Source of the DNA: Saccharomycopsis phalli | Lineage: Eukaryota; Ascomycota; Saccharomycetes; Ascoideales; Saccharomycopsidaceae | DNA length: 64,000 nt | Assembly (NCBI GenBank): GCA_020342235.1 | Contig: CP073213.1 | Span: 1,342,501 to 1,406,500, forward strand | Direction of reading: 5' to 3' | Shown here: in pieces, positions 41,351 through 50,905 of the stretch | How positions within the stretch are numbered: the first letter of the stretch is position 1 | How the letters are laid out: every line of letters starts with the position of its first letter | Translations under genes and position numbers: made by a program | Notes under the pieces: generated by a model | Databases searched by the model: none | What the model was told of the DNA's origin: nothing | The model's input: the letters and a program-made list of their open reading frames with translations, nothing else

Positions 41351-42817
41351 ATGTTTAACACAGGTCAAGATATTTTTAAGAATATCACATGTCCTCGTAT
41401 AAGAGATTGCCATTTACGAAAGTGTTTCTTTAACCATGATCCAGAAAATGACGATGTGTTAATAAAATCAATAAAAGAGAAGTTTACAACTCTCAAATCA
41501 CACAGAGAACAACAGGAGAATGCAATGCAGAAACAGCGGAAGAAACGACAATTGGAAGAACCAGAGCCGACTAAGAAGCTAGAAGTGAAGCCAGAAGTGA
41601 AGCCACATCCTAATAAGATTGCTGAGCCTGTGCCAAAGAAAAGAAAACTTGAGAAAGACACCAATGTGTTGACACCAATTCAGATTGTGCCCCATGCGCC
41701 AGCACCCCACCAACAGAGAATGAGGTTTCTCAAGTTGCTTAATCAAGAAATACGACAGTCGCTTAAGGAATGCCAATTGCCCAACAAGAAGTCAATTAAT
41801 TTAGAATATGAGGTTGCAAAGAGTTCGGGAACTGCTGCTGGTTACACCAATAACATCAAGTCTACAATAATGCGATTGAAGAAGCGGGACGAGGCCTTGA
41901 TTAATGAGATACTTGACATTGAAGTGGTGGCTGCCAATGCCATCATTCCAATCGAGCTGTTACGAAAGCTAGTGCATTCTTCAGAGGAATTGACGCGACA
42001 CAAGTACGTCTTGACAATTCCCGAAAAGACCAAAGAACACACTGCCATTAGAAAATGTGCACGTTGTAACACTCGATTTGATGCCTCTGAGCTTCGAAAT
42101 TTCTCTGGTATATGTCGATACCATCCCGGCAAGAAGTCTAGACTCGAAGGGAAATCTTGGGTCTGGAGCTGCTGCCAGCATACAATAAATCGATCTCTTG
42201 GGGAAGACTATGGCAATTCTGAGATTGTAATGGGCTGCACGGAGTCTGCTACACATATTTTCAAGGATAAGGATCCATATTTGTTGCACACGGCAATTCC
42301 ATTTGTGCCGTCTCCCGATACTAGCACATCGCTTATCCAGGCGGCAGGACTTGATGCGGAAATGGTGTTTACTACCAAGGGTTTTGAGTTGGCAAGAGTC
42401 ACACTTGTGGACTTTTTTAACACAAAACATATCATTTACGATAAGCTCATCATGCCCAAGGGCAAGGTGGTTGACTACAACACAAAATTTAGTGGCATCA
42501 CCTCTCTTACTCCACAGAATGCCATTACCTACGAGGAATTTTTGACTGAACTATTTGCATTGATTGACCGGTCCACGATTCTCATAGGGCACGGCTTAGA
42601 AAATGACTTCAATGTGCTTCGAATCATGCATCCGACGGTAATTGACACTGCATTATTGTTTGTCAAGAATAAGTACTCCTCCAACATTTTTGACAAGTAT
42701 GCCTTGAAATATCTTGCTCAAATTCATTTGAAAAAAGATATCCAGACTGGGAATCACGATTCGGCCGAGGATGCGATAGCCGCAATTGATTTGGTGAAGC
42801 ACTACATAAACAAGTGA
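41351..42817 (+). CDS. REX3: Rex3-type RNA exonuclease
   Basis: The first ATG is 41351 (488 residues); the frame is open 29 codons further upstream but has no ATG. A Cys-rich N terminus (ITCPRIRDCHLRKCFFNHD) resembles a CCCH zinc finger and is typical of Rex3. A second zinc-like set lies around residues 250-300 (KCARCNTRF, CRYHPG, SCCQH). The DEDDh exonuclease domain starts at GLDAEMVFTTKGFELARVTL (catalytic Asp/Glu), continues with GHGLENDFNVLRIMH and DTALLF, and ends with HDSAEDAIAAIDLV. Yeast Rex3 trims the 3' end of RNase MRP RNA and acts redundantly on U5 and RNase P RNA. Confidence 0.88.
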   Translation: MFNTGQDIFKNITCPRIRDCHLRKCFFNHDPENDDVLIKSIKEKFTTLKSHREQQENAMQKQRKKRQLEEPEPTKKLEVKPEVKPHPNKIAEPVPKKRKLEKDTNVLTPIQIVPHAPAPHQQRMRFLKLLNQEIRQSLKECQLPNKKSINLEYEVAKSSGTAAGYTNNIKSTIMRLKKRDEALINEILDIEVVAANAIIPIELLRKLVHSSEELTRHKYVLTIPEKTKEHTAIRKCARCNTRFDASELRNFSGICRYHPGKKSRLEGKSWVWSCCQHTINRSLGEDYGNSEIVMGCTESATHIFKDKDPYLLHTAIPFVPSPDTSTSLIQAAGLDAEMVFTTKGFELARVTLVDFFNTKHIIYDKLIMPKGKVVDYNTKFSGITSLTPQNAITYEEFLTELFALIDRSTILIGHGLENDFNVLRIMHPTVIDTALLFVKNKYSSNIFDKYALKYLAQIHLKKDIQTGNHDSAEDAIAAIDLVKHYINK

Positions 42818-43225
42818 ACACTCAGATTTAACAAAGGTGCATTGAGCTGGGAAATTGTAATAAAAACGGCCCAGGTAAGACACGAATAAAAAAGAACAAT
42901 CACGCAATCGTAAATCACTTACAATCACACGACCTTAAACAAATGTAAATCATAGCCCACGCAAGGCTCGAGACTTGGTTTAGAAAAAAAAAAATTTTTT
43001 TTTTTTCAAATCACTCATATCACACCCCCACAGGTAGTTAGAACGCTGAGGTATTAATATCCACCAGTACAACACAGTCAGGAAAGATATCTTTAGTGCG
43101 ATTCAAATTCTTTGAATAATCATTACATTTAAAAGCTTTCAAAAGAAACCTTTTATGCCGTCAGTAACAAAGAGCTTAAACACCAATCGAATCCAATCAT
43201 CCAACCAAGTCCCAGCAGCAGCAGA
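42818..43225 (+). promoter_or_regulatory. SPE1: SPE1 promoter and leader
   Basis: The 408-base gap contains a run of 11 A followed by 12 T at 42984-43006, a stiff nucleosome-excluding tract. The uORF described separately occupies the last 71 bases. Nothing else coding was seen. Confidence 0.5.
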
Positions 43226-43229
43226 ATGA
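43155..43229 (+). CDS. Upstream ORF of 24 codons in the SPE1 leader
   Basis: ATG 43155 opens a 24-codon frame (MPSVTKSLNTNRIQSSNQVP then AAAE) ending in TGA 43227-43229. That TGA overlaps the SPE1 ATG at 43226-43228, forming ATGA. The frame differs from SPE1. If the mRNA begins upstream of 43155, ribosomes would meet this ORF first, and SPE1 would depend on leaky scanning or reinitiation at the overlap. Upstream ORFs are known in ornithine decarboxylase mRNAs of Neurospora and mammals. A single-base sequencing error joining the two frames, or a transcription start downstream of 43155, are the alternatives. Confidence 0.5.
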   Translation: MPSVTKSLNTNRIQSSNQVPAAAE

Positions 43230-44581
43230 CAGCCTTAATGTTAGACCACCGCAATCTAGAATTGCAATCCTCATCTTTGGAGGAATATTTCAAACCAACT
43301 GCCAAGAAGTTGATTAATCCGAGAGAAGACGGCGAGATTTTAGCCAAGTCGGCTAAGATAATTGGACTGGCCTTGCATGAACATGCAAAGGAGGAAGACC
43401 GAGACGATTATGACGACGAGAAGAACTCGTTTTTCATTTGCGACTTGGGGGAAATCTACCGCTTGTACAATTATTGGAGATACAAGTTACCTCGGGTCAA
43501 GCCACACTATGCGATCAAATGCAACACCAACATTGAAATGATCCGTTTACTTGCCAGGCTCGGAGCCAATTTCGACTGTGCATCCAAGGTAGAGATGGAG
43601 ACAATCTTGAACCTTGGTGTTGAACCCTCGCGGATCATATTCTCGAACCCTTGTAAGTTCAATGCGCATTTGAAGTTCGCAAAAGACCGTGACATTGACT
43701 TGACGGTTTTCGACAACGAGAGCGAGTTGATCAAAATGGCCAAGATCCACAAGAACTGCCGGGCCTTGCTTAGAATTGAAACCGACGACAAGGCTGCTGT
43801 TGTTAGATTGTCTACAAAGTATGGTGCTTTGGCAAACAAGGTCGATGCGCTTTTGAAAAAGGCCAAGGAATTGCACATCAACTTGGTTGGTGTCCATTTT
43901 CACTGTGGCGCAGGGTCAAACGAACATGATTCGATCATCAAGGCGATCAAGGACGCAAAAGACATCTTTACCAAGGCAGAGACACTCGGGTTCCCGCCAT
44001 TGTCGATTTTGGACATTGGCGGTGGGTTTATGATCAACAATGACTTTGACAAGGTTGCAAATGTCTTGAACGAGACCTTGGACAAATACTTTCCGGCTTC
44101 GTCCAATGTTGAAATCATTAGTGAGCCTGGACGATTCTTTGCTACTACTGCGTTCACCTTGGCTACTAACATCATTGGCAGAAGAGGCTCGTTTTCCGAC
44201 CCGGCTCAAGAGCCGCCAATGATTTACATCAATGATGGAATCTATGCCAATATGAACTGTGTCATCAACGACCACTATGTACCAACACCAAAGGTCTTGC
44301 TGCATAACCAGTGTTTCAGGTACTCGGAGGAGTTTGAGTCTGACCCGAAGAATGACTCTCATTGCGGTAAGTACAAAGTTGCCATCTGGGGCCAAACATG
44401 TGACAGTGCCGATTTTGTTGACAAGTCTACTTCTGTCAATTACCCAATTAACGTTGGCGACTGGCTTTTTTTCAGAGACATGGGGGCGTATACTCTTGCA
44501 GCAACCACCAGCTTCAACGGGTTCAACCAACACTCCAAAATCATTTATGTATCTTCGGAAGATAATATTAAATTAACTTAG
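43226..44581 (+). CDS. SPE1: Ornithine decarboxylase
   Basis: The 451-residue PLP-dependent decarboxylase contains the PLP lysine at residue 98 (KPHYAIKCN), the FDCASK block, HFHCGAGS, ILDIGGGF, the EPGRFF phosphate-binding turn and the catalytic cysteine at about residue 392 (WGQTCDSADF). The enzyme converts ornithine to putrescine, the first step of polyamine synthesis. It competes for ornithine with CAR2, which is also in this window. ATG 43226 is the only ATG in the open frame, which starts after a TAA at 43130-43132. Yeast ODC is degraded through antizyme; no regulatory frameshift is expected in this gene itself. Confidence 0.96.
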   Translation: MTALMLDHRNLELQSSSLEEYFKPTAKKLINPREDGEILAKSAKIIGLALHEHAKEEDRDDYDDEKNSFFICDLGEIYRLYNYWRYKLPRVKPHYAIKCNTNIEMIRLLARLGANFDCASKVEMETILNLGVEPSRIIFSNPCKFNAHLKFAKDRDIDLTVFDNESELIKMAKIHKNCRALLRIETDDKAAVVRLSTKYGALANKVDALLKKAKELHINLVGVHFHCGAGSNEHDSIIKAIKDAKDIFTKAETLGFPPLSILDIGGGFMINNDFDKVANVLNETLDKYFPASSNVEIISEPGRFFATTAFTLATNIIGRRGSFSDPAQEPPMIYINDGIYANMNCVINDHYVPTPKVLLHNQCFRYSEEFESDPKNDSHCGKYKVAIWGQTCDSADFVDKSTSVNYPINVGDWLFFRDMGAYTLAATTSFNGFNQHSKIIYVSSEDNIKLT

Positions 44582-44734
44582 TTGGATTGGATTATTTAAT
44601 ATTATCCAGCGAATTTTCATAATGATACAGTTATGTACCGTAAATACATGTGCTTTGAATCTTGTAGCATTTTTCTGGGGCGCGCGTAGCAACATGGGTA
44701 ATTCAGCATTTCCCTACAACCAATAAAAGATAAT

Positions 44735-47116
44735 ATGGCACTGACACCAGCTCAATTCGCAGGATGGAGCTTCGTGAATCCTTTTCTTCTGGAGGAGAGA
44801 TCTTCTGTAAGCAGACGTCGAAGCCGTAGTCGCAATACAGAGAGCTCCACTCAATCGAACATTGTGCTTACCAGAACCAAAGATAATTTGACACTTGCCG
44901 TGGGAGATTGTATATTGTACTATCGAGGAAATGAAACTGGCCAAGAAAGCGAAAAAGAGAGTTCTGTTGCAATTATCACCAAGATCAGTATGGAAACTGA
45001 GGACTATATGGAGGTTTGTGTTTGTTGGTTGTATCGCAAGGATCATCTTAGGGATCTTGAGGATGTTGACAAGAACTTTGATATTGGGAAAATCCATGAC
45101 AAGGAGCTATTCATGACGGCAATGCAAAATAGGATAAAGCTCAAGTTTGTAAAAGGAAAGGTGACTGTTCTCAACAAGGAAAGTGATACTGAATACTTTT
45201 GTCAGCGTGCTTCTGATACGTATTATTTAGACATCTCCAAGCCATTTGACTTTTTCAATTTGGTGGAAACCGTGAAGCGTGACGGGAAAAAGTTCTTGGC
45301 GGATTTGAAGTTGATTTTATATAAAGACAAGCCTCCTGGTTTTAGCGTGAAGAAGCCCCATGGCGAAAAGCAAGACAGGAGAGGACGGAAGAAAGGGGAG
45401 CCTTTGAGAAAACTGCACAAGCCTCTCAAAGCGGTGGTTGTCAAGTTGGATGATTCTGATGATTCGGACATATTAAAAAAGCCAACCACTACCAATCCCG
45501 TCATCAAGAGTAAGAGGGACGAAAGGAACAAAGTGGTGTTGAAGGACGAATCCGACGATTCTGATGAATTTGACCTGTCAGATGACTATAATATACTCTC
45601 TGATGAATCTATGGATTTAATCACCGACGATGAGTATGATGATGATGACGACTTTGTGCCTAATAATATTCGCAGATTGCACAGGAAAAGAAAGGCAATG
45701 AGAAACAAAACCCCTCGAAAGAAACGAGTTAAACCTGCCCTTAGTGAAACGACTCCCCGAATTCCCACTCGTGTGATACAATTACAACCAGAGGCTGACA
45801 GCAAGAAAGACTTGAAGTCGCCTGTCAAGTCTATAGTTAGCGGGCCCATGTTTAAAGATGCAAAAGAAAAGTTACATACAGCAACATTGCTCAACTCACT
45901 TCCTTGCCGAGAAGAAGAGTTTGCACAATTGTACTTGGCTCTTGAGAATCTTATTCAGGAGCAAATTGGAGGATGCATTTATGTGAGTGGTACTCCAGGG
46001 ACTGGAAAAACCGCCACAGTACGAAAAGTGGTGGCCGAGTTGCAAAAAAGATTGACCAATACCGACGATATGGAGCCGTTGAATTCTTTTGAATTTTTGG
46101 AGATCAATGGACTAAAGCTTATTTCCCCAGACATGTGCTATGAGTTATTGTGGGAGAAGATCAGCGGCAAGAGAGTATCGGCATTGGCTTCCAAACGACT
46201 AATTGAGAACTATTTAAGTGAAAATGAAAACAACACCAACGATGACCGGAAATCATTGATTGTGGTTTTGGATGAGATTGACCAAATAATCACCAATAAT
46301 CAATCGATCGTGTATAATTTCCTCAATTGGCCAACATACAACAACTCTAAGCTAATTGTGGTTGCCATTGCCAACACAATGGACTTGCCAGAAAGAGCAT
46401 TAACCAATAAGATTAGTTCTCGATTGGGATTGTCCAGATTGACATTTTCCGGCTATAAGGATCATGAGTTAGTGGAGATCATCCAAGCGAGATTGGAGTC
46501 AATGAACAAAGACAGCAACAACAAGGTTGAATTCAACAAAAATGCAATCGACTTGGCGTCAAAGAGAGTTGCACGAGCGAGTGGTGATGCAAGACGGGGT
46601 CTTGCGATTATACGGCGGGCGGTGGAGTTGGGAGAGATGGAGTACAAGGAAGGAAGTGGTAAACTCGAAGTGACTATGGATCTTGTAATGCAGGCCATGC
46701 GAGAAACTACAGATTCACCGATTGGATACTATATCATGAATTTATCGGTCGTAGCAAAGATTTTCCTCAGCGCATTGCTCCGAAGACAAAAGTATACGGG
46801 TTTTGCGGAAAGTGAGGTCAACGATACGATTGAGGAGATGAAACGGATAATAAGCATGAATTTTCTAAATGATGACAGCGCCAATCTAAAGACCATCATT
46901 AATGACAGCAAGAATGTTTTTGGACTATTTTTCAACTCGGAGACATTGCCAATTATTGGCATTGACCAAATAATAAACCAGTTGATGGAGGCAGGGGTTA
47001 TCACACAGGAAGATAACAAAGCGAACTATTCGAGATTCGTCAAGCTCATCATATCAGAAGATGAAATATACAGTGCGTTAAGAAAAGAGAAGATCTTCCA
47101 GAAGGTGCTAGGCTGA
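44735..47116 (+). CDS. ORC1: Orc1, largest subunit of the origin recognition complex
   Basis: The 793-residue protein has an N-terminal BAH domain (about residues 40-190) and a charged, Asp/Ser-rich linker with clusters such as KRKAMRNKTPRKKRVK. The AAA+ ATPase follows (Walker A SGTPGTGKTATVRKV, Walker B LIVVLDEIDQI, sensor I IANTMDLPERAL, sensor II-side ARASGDARRGLAIIRRA) and then a winged-helix end. Orc1 binds ATP in ORC, marks replication origins and loads MCM with Cdc6; the BAH domain contacts nucleosomes. A CTG at 45575-45577 sits inside an Asp/Ser run (DEFD-CTG-SDDYN), where Ser fits well. Confidence 0.96.
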   Translation: MALTPAQFAGWSFVNPFLLEERSSVSRRRSRSRNTESSTQSNIVLTRTKDNLTLAVGDCILYYRGNETGQESEKESSVAIITKISMETEDYMEVCVCWLYRKDHLRDLEDVDKNFDIGKIHDKELFMTAMQNRIKLKFVKGKVTVLNKESDTEYFCQRASDTYYLDISKPFDFFNLVETVKRDGKKFLADLKLILYKDKPPGFSVKKPHGEKQDRRGRKKGEPLRKLHKPLKAVVVKLDDSDDSDILKKPTTTNPVIKSKRDERNKVVLKDESDDSDEFDLSDDYNILSDESMDLITDDEYDDDDDFVPNNIRRLHRKRKAMRNKTPRKKRVKPALSETTPRIPTRVIQLQPEADSKKDLKSPVKSIVSGPMFKDAKEKLHTATLLNSLPCREEEFAQLYLALENLIQEQIGGCIYVSGTPGTGKTATVRKVVAELQKRLTNTDDMEPLNSFEFLEINGLKLISPDMCYELLWEKISGKRVSALASKRLIENYLSENENNTNDDRKSLIVVLDEIDQIITNNQSIVYNFLNWPTYNNSKLIVVAIANTMDLPERALTNKISSRLGLSRLTFSGYKDHELVEIIQARLESMNKDSNNKVEFNKNAIDLASKRVARASGDARRGLAIIRRAVELGEMEYKEGSGKLEVTMDLVMQAMRETTDSPIGYYIMNLSVVAKIFLSALLRRQKYTGFAESEVNDTIEEMKRIISMNFLNDDSANLKTIINDSKNVFGLFFNSETLPIIGIDQIINQLMEAGVITQEDNKANYSRFVKLIISEDEIYSALRKEKIFQKVLG

Positions 47117-47806
47117 TTATAAGGTTCTCTCGTTATATATCAAGATCGGCTCGCCGACACTTTTGATTTCTGGGATGTTTAGCTTCAAGTCAAATGCCTT
47201 TGATAATATAATCTTAAATATTTTCTGGACGTTAACCGAGTGACTCGTAGAGCAGAAGATCAAACTAGCCTTCATTGCTTTTGCAAACTTCATGGCCTGA
47301 ACCGTTATTTCATTCTGGTCATTCTGCGACATTTCCACGAATATGTCATATTTTGTGCCGATTAAAAAGGGAATCGCGGTTTTGTTAAACCCTCTAGCCT
47401 GCCGGTACCACTCCTTTATCGAATTTAAGGTGGACTTTCTGGTCAAATCAAACATGAATAAAATTGCAACTGCATCGCTTGACACCAACGGCAACATGTT
47501 AATGAATTCCTTCTGACCACCCAAATCCCATACCGAGAATGTGATTTCGTTATTTTTTATATGTAGCACCTTTTCCATGAAATTGACCCCCAACGTTTGG
47601 GTGTAGTCCTCATCAAAAAGACCTTCTACATATTTCACCATTAGCGAGGTCTTTCCTATTTGAGCATCGCCTATCAATCCTACTTTGAGTGCCACCGAAT
47701 TCTTGCCTTGCTGCGGTTTCTGCTGCGTTTCCATCGTCTCTTGTTGCAGTTGTTGTGTAAGGAACTGTTTTGCTTTTGACAAACCAAAACACCCAGTATA
47801 TGACAT
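47117..47806 (-). CDS. TEM1: Tem1, mitotic-exit GTPase
   Basis: The Ras-like GTPase has P loop GDAQIGKTS, switch-II DLGGQ, IGTKYD for guanine recognition, and the Tem1/Spg1 signatures EWYRQARG and IPEIKSVGEPILIYNE. The first in-frame ATG is 47806 (229 residues). A second ATG at 47734 would remove 24 residues and give a start position closer to that of yeast Tem1. Tem1-GTP at spindle poles activates Cdc15 and the mitotic exit network; Bub2-Bfa1 is its GAP, and BUB2 is at the left edge of this window. The gene diverges from IRC21 across only 62 bases, which favours the shorter form. Confidence 0.95.
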   Translation of the reverse strand: MSYTGCFGLSKAKQFLTQQLQQETMETQQKPQQGKNSVALKVGLIGDAQIGKTSLMVKYVEGLFDEDYTQTLGVNFMEKVLHIKNNEITFSVWDLGGQKEFINMLPLVSSDAVAILFMFDLTRKSTLNSIKEWYRQARGFNKTAIPFLIGTKYDIFVEMSQNDQNEITVQAMKFAKAMKASLIFCSTSHSVNVQKIFKIILSKAFDLKLNIPEIKSVGEPILIYNERTL

Positions 47807-47868
47807 GCAGAGTGCTGCACAGCTCACACACTTGGTATTAGGCACCACCAGCCCAAATCTTAGCTCTC

Positions 47869-48327
47869 ATGTCGTGGCAAGGGTTTGTGAATAAAACGGG
47901 TCAGGGCCCGGAAGGAAGGGTCCCTAATAAGCCATCTGGCCTATTCCCGTCGCAGGATTCCATTCAGCGGGCTTCCAACACCCGGGGCCGGAATAAGGTG
48001 GTACTTGAGCCAGGCCATTCACCATTGGACTGGGCAGAATTGAAGTCGTCGGGTAAGAATTTGCGCAATATCGACCCAAATCAGTATCCAATGAGGGTCA
48101 CTAGAGACGAATTGAAGAAACACAAGTCTGTAGATGATTGCTGGACGGTGATAAAGGGGAAAGTATACAACATCACTCCCTATTTGAAGTTCCACCCCGG
48201 CGGAGTCGATGAGATCATGAAGGGATCCGGAATAGACGCAACTGCCTTGTTTGACAAGTATCACTCTTGGGTTAATGCAGATCGGATGCTTGATGGCTGT
48301 TTGGTCGGCTTTTATGTGAGGCACTAG
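47869..48327 (+). CDS. IRC21: Irc21-like cytochrome b5-domain protein
   Basis: The 152-residue protein begins with a conserved lead-in (KVVLEPGHSPLDWAELKSSG, then NLR) that is found before the b5 domain in Irc21 and animal NCB5OR. The b5 domain (about residues 77-150) contains HPGG and DKYHSW, whose two histidines ligate heme. No reductase domain or membrane tail follows. Yeast Irc21 is associated with recombination-centre and drug-sensitivity phenotypes, but its electron partner is unknown. Confidence 0.88.
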   Translation: MSWQGFVNKTGQGPEGRVPNKPSGLFPSQDSIQRASNTRGRNKVVLEPGHSPLDWAELKSSGKNLRNIDPNQYPMRVTRDELKKHKSVDDCWTVIKGKVYNITPYLKFHPGGVDEIMKGSGIDATALFDKYHSWVNADRMLDGCLVGFYVRH

Positions 48328-48434
48328 CTAAACTACATGGCTGTCATACAACGTAATGGACTGTACCTACATGACTTCCGCTGACAGAAAAAAAAAACAA
48401 TATATTTGATAATATATCAGCAACGTAATCCAGT

Positions 48435-49325
48435 TTAAGCAGTGTAATTCTTCTTCTCATCCTCACCTAAGCTCTTCCATTTTTTGGAAGCTACTTTAAC
48501 AATCTCGCTGATTGGCAAGTCTGGGTTGTCTTCTTTAATCGAAGCATAGTTTTCCTGATAAAACTTGGCAAATGGTGGAATATTCTTCTTAGTACCTTCC
48601 TCCAATTCCTTCTTTTTCTCTTGGTACAATTTCACCGCTTCTGCGGCCTTGTCCGTGTATACTTTCCGCGCATCTTCGGATAACTCCTGCCATTGTTGAG
48701 CAATGTCTTTCATACTTTCAGTGACCTTCTTTGCTGGGTTCTTTTCAATGTAGTCCTTTAATTTGTCCTTGATAAAAAGAACATATCCACTGTAAACTGG
48801 TGGCAACTTGGCCGCCCTCTCCTTCCGCTTAATCGCGCGTTTGGCCTTGCTAGATTGTTCAACGAAATTTTGCTTCTCTCCATCTGAAAGGGCCTCATAC
48901 TTCTCCGCAACAAAAGTCCTCAAGTCTTTTACTGTTCGAAATTTCTCAGCCTTTACGTCAGAAATAATCGAGTTGAAAAATACAGCCTTTCCAGATTTTG
49001 GCTCCACCTTAACAATTCTAATCAATGGACGCACCGATTTCTTGCTAGACTTTGCTGCTGTCTTTTTTGTTGCCGTCTTTTTAGCGGCTTTCTTTTTAGT
49101 TGCAGTCTTCTTAGCCGACTTGGTCTTTGGCTTGCTCACTGTACCCTTTGGAACTTTTGCGGTTTTCTTTACTGTTCCAGACACAGTAGACGCGTATCTT
49201 GTATCCGCCGAGCCAATTTTGCCTTGGGTCAATCTTAGGCTGGAAAGCGGATGAACAAGGGCAGCCTGACTCCTGACACGAAGCGGGATTGATACCTTCA
49301 AGTTTCTAAAGGAAATTCCAAGCAT
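48435..49325 (-). CDS. GCF1: Gcf1-type mitochondrial HMG-box protein
   Basis: The 296-residue protein has an Arg/Ser-rich presequence-like start (MLGISFRNLKVSIPLRVRSQ). A lysine-alanine-threonine repeat region (about residues 50-100) is followed by a helical segment and two HMG boxes: a divergent one around 175-240 (YSGYVLFIKDKLKDYIEKNP) and one around 250-296 (IPPFAKFYQENYASIKED). The order basic tail, coiled-coil-like helix, HMG1, HMG2 resembles Candida Gcf1 more than Abf2 of baker's yeast. It would package and bend mtDNA. The Lys-rich segment is longer than I expect for Candida albicans Gcf1. Confidence 0.88.
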   Translation of the reverse strand: MLGISFRNLKVSIPLRVRSQAALVHPLSSLRLTQGKIGSADTRYASTVSGTVKKTAKVPKGTVSKPKTKSAKKTATKKKAAKKTATKKTAAKSSKKSVRPLIRIVKVEPKSGKAVFFNSIISDVKAEKFRTVKDLRTFVAEKYEALSDGEKQNFVEQSSKAKRAIKRKERAAKLPPVYSGYVLFIKDKLKDYIEKNPAKKVTESMKDIAQQWQELSEDARKVYTDKAAEAVKLYQEKKKELEEGTKKNIPPFAKFYQENYASIKEDNPDLPISEIVKVASKKWKSLGEDEKKNYTA

Positions 49326-49725
49326 TTTTTTTTTAACTCTTTGCCAATCAATAATAGAATTCTGATAAATTGCTCAATAATAACTAATTAATATAAAGTA
49401 TATTATATCAATAACAAGTAATTGGGCAATAATTCGCACTTTGTTTACAAACCCGCCCAAACAATTGTAGAGCTGCGTATTACCAGTCTCGTGATTGAAC
49501 ATACGTCCCCCGGGTAACTCATGCAAGAAATACTAAATTTGCCGTGCAGTATATCTCGTGCATGTCTTTGGGGCACAAAATAGTCACAGTCACTAAATGC
49601 ACGTGGTTTGGACAACAACCACTTCCTGGCAGGTACCCGGCCACTCATGAAGCTCTGCCTGTGGGTGTATGAAAATCTGATTTTTATCAGGGCTGAAAAT
49701 TTTTGAGAAGCTATAACTTATCAAC
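49326..49725. promoter_or_regulatory. Divergent GCF1/RPS1 promoter with a CACGTG site
   Basis: CACGTG lies at 49600-49605, about 120 bases before RPS1. Cbf1 binds such sites at ribosomal-protein promoters in Candida. A TGAAAATTTTT stretch just before the RPS1 ATG (about 49693-49703) resembles an RRPE. AT-rich DNA with TATA-like runs (about 49390-49410) lies on the GCF1 side. Confidence 0.5.
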
Positions 49726-50493
49726 ATGGCTGTAGGAAAGAATAAGAGATTGTCTAAAGGTAAGAAGGGTATCAAGAAGAGAGTTGTTGACCCATTCACC
49801 AGAAAGGAGTGGTTCGACATCAAGGCCCCATCTACTTTCGAGAACAGAAATGTTGGTAAGACTTTGATCAACAAGTCCACTGGTTTGAAAAACGCAGCTG
49901 ATGGATTGAAGGGAAGAGTTATCGAGGTCTCCTTGGCTGACTTGCAAGGCCAAGAGGACTACTCTTACAGAAAAATCAAGTTGAGAGTTGACGAGGTTCA
50001 AGGTAAGAACTTGTTGACCAACTTCCACGGTTTGGACTTTACTTCTGACAAGATCAGATCTTTGGTCAGAAAATGGCAATCCTTGATTGAGGCCAATGTT
50101 ACCGTTAAGACTGCTGATGACTATGTCGTTAGATTGTTCTTGATTGGCTTCACCAGAAGACAACAAAACCAAATTAAGAAGACCAACTACGCTCAATCTT
50201 CTCAAATCAGAGCCGTTAGAAAGAAGGCTGTTGAGATCATTACCAAGGAGGTCCAAAACTCTACCTTGACTCAATTGACCTCTAAGTTGATTCCAGAAGT
50301 TATCGGACGTGAAATTGAGAAGTCTACTCAATCCATCTTCCCATTGCAAAACGTTCACGTCAGAAAAGTTAAGTTGTTGAAGCAACCTAAATTCGACTTG
50401 GGTGGTTTGTTGGCTTTGCACGGTGAAGGTTCTGGTGAAGAAAAAGGTAAGAAAGTTGGTGGTTTCAAGGATGTTGTCTTGGAGACTGTTTAA
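49726..50493 (+). CDS. RPS1: Ribosomal protein eS1 (40S)
   Basis: The 255-residue protein starts [19 protein letters not shown] and contains [32 protein letters not shown] and [19 protein letters not shown], all diagnostic of eS1 (yeast Rps1, former S3a). It lies at the platform of the small subunit near the mRNA exit. Codons are strongly biased (TTG, AAG, AGA, GGT) with no in-frame CTG, as expected for a very highly expressed gene in a CTG-avoiding genome. No intron is needed for a full-length product. Confidence 0.98.
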   Translation: MAVGKNKRLSKGKKGIKKRVVDPFTRKEWFDIKAPSTFENRNVGKTLINKSTGLKNAADGLKGRVIEVSLADLQGQEDYSYRKIKLRVDEVQGKNLLTNFHGLDFTSDKIRSLVRKWQSLIEANVTVKTADDYVVRLFLIGFTRRQQNQIKKTNYAQSSQIRAVRKKAVEIITKEVQNSTLTQLTSKLIPEVIGREIEKSTQSIFPLQNVHVRKVKLLKQPKFDLGGLLALHGEGSGEEKGKKVGGFKDVVLETV

Positions 50494-50905
50494 CGAGCTT
50501 AACACATAAATAATGAAAGTAATCTCTGGCCTTTTTAGTTAAAGCAAATAAATATATTTGTATCATATAATGCTGTAGAGCACCGAGACTGGGAAGCCCA
50601 GCTTTTTACTGTTGAGTCTATTTTTTTATTCTATGCATGGTCTGTCGACATCCTAGTTCACAACAGCAACATGCGCCAAATGGCTACTGCATAAATTATA
50701 AATGAATTTTTGATGGACAATGCTGTATTAAATATATAGAATATACTAAAAGTTTTTGTGAACCGCTTGCCAAGAAACATAGGGGGAGTACTATTCCCGG
50801 GTAACAATGCATTCTGCTCGTACGCCTCAGCGAAGGATCGAATTGTTTACGTACATAGCATTTGGAGGCTGATCTTATGAGAAATTCTTTGATAGAATAC
50901 ATATA
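50494..50905 (+). promoter_or_regulatory. RPS1-TUS1 intergenic region
   Basis: This 412-base tandem gap holds the RPS1 3' end and TUS1 promoter. It is AT-rich with no ORF, RNA gene or strong factor site that I can name. Confidence 0.3.
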
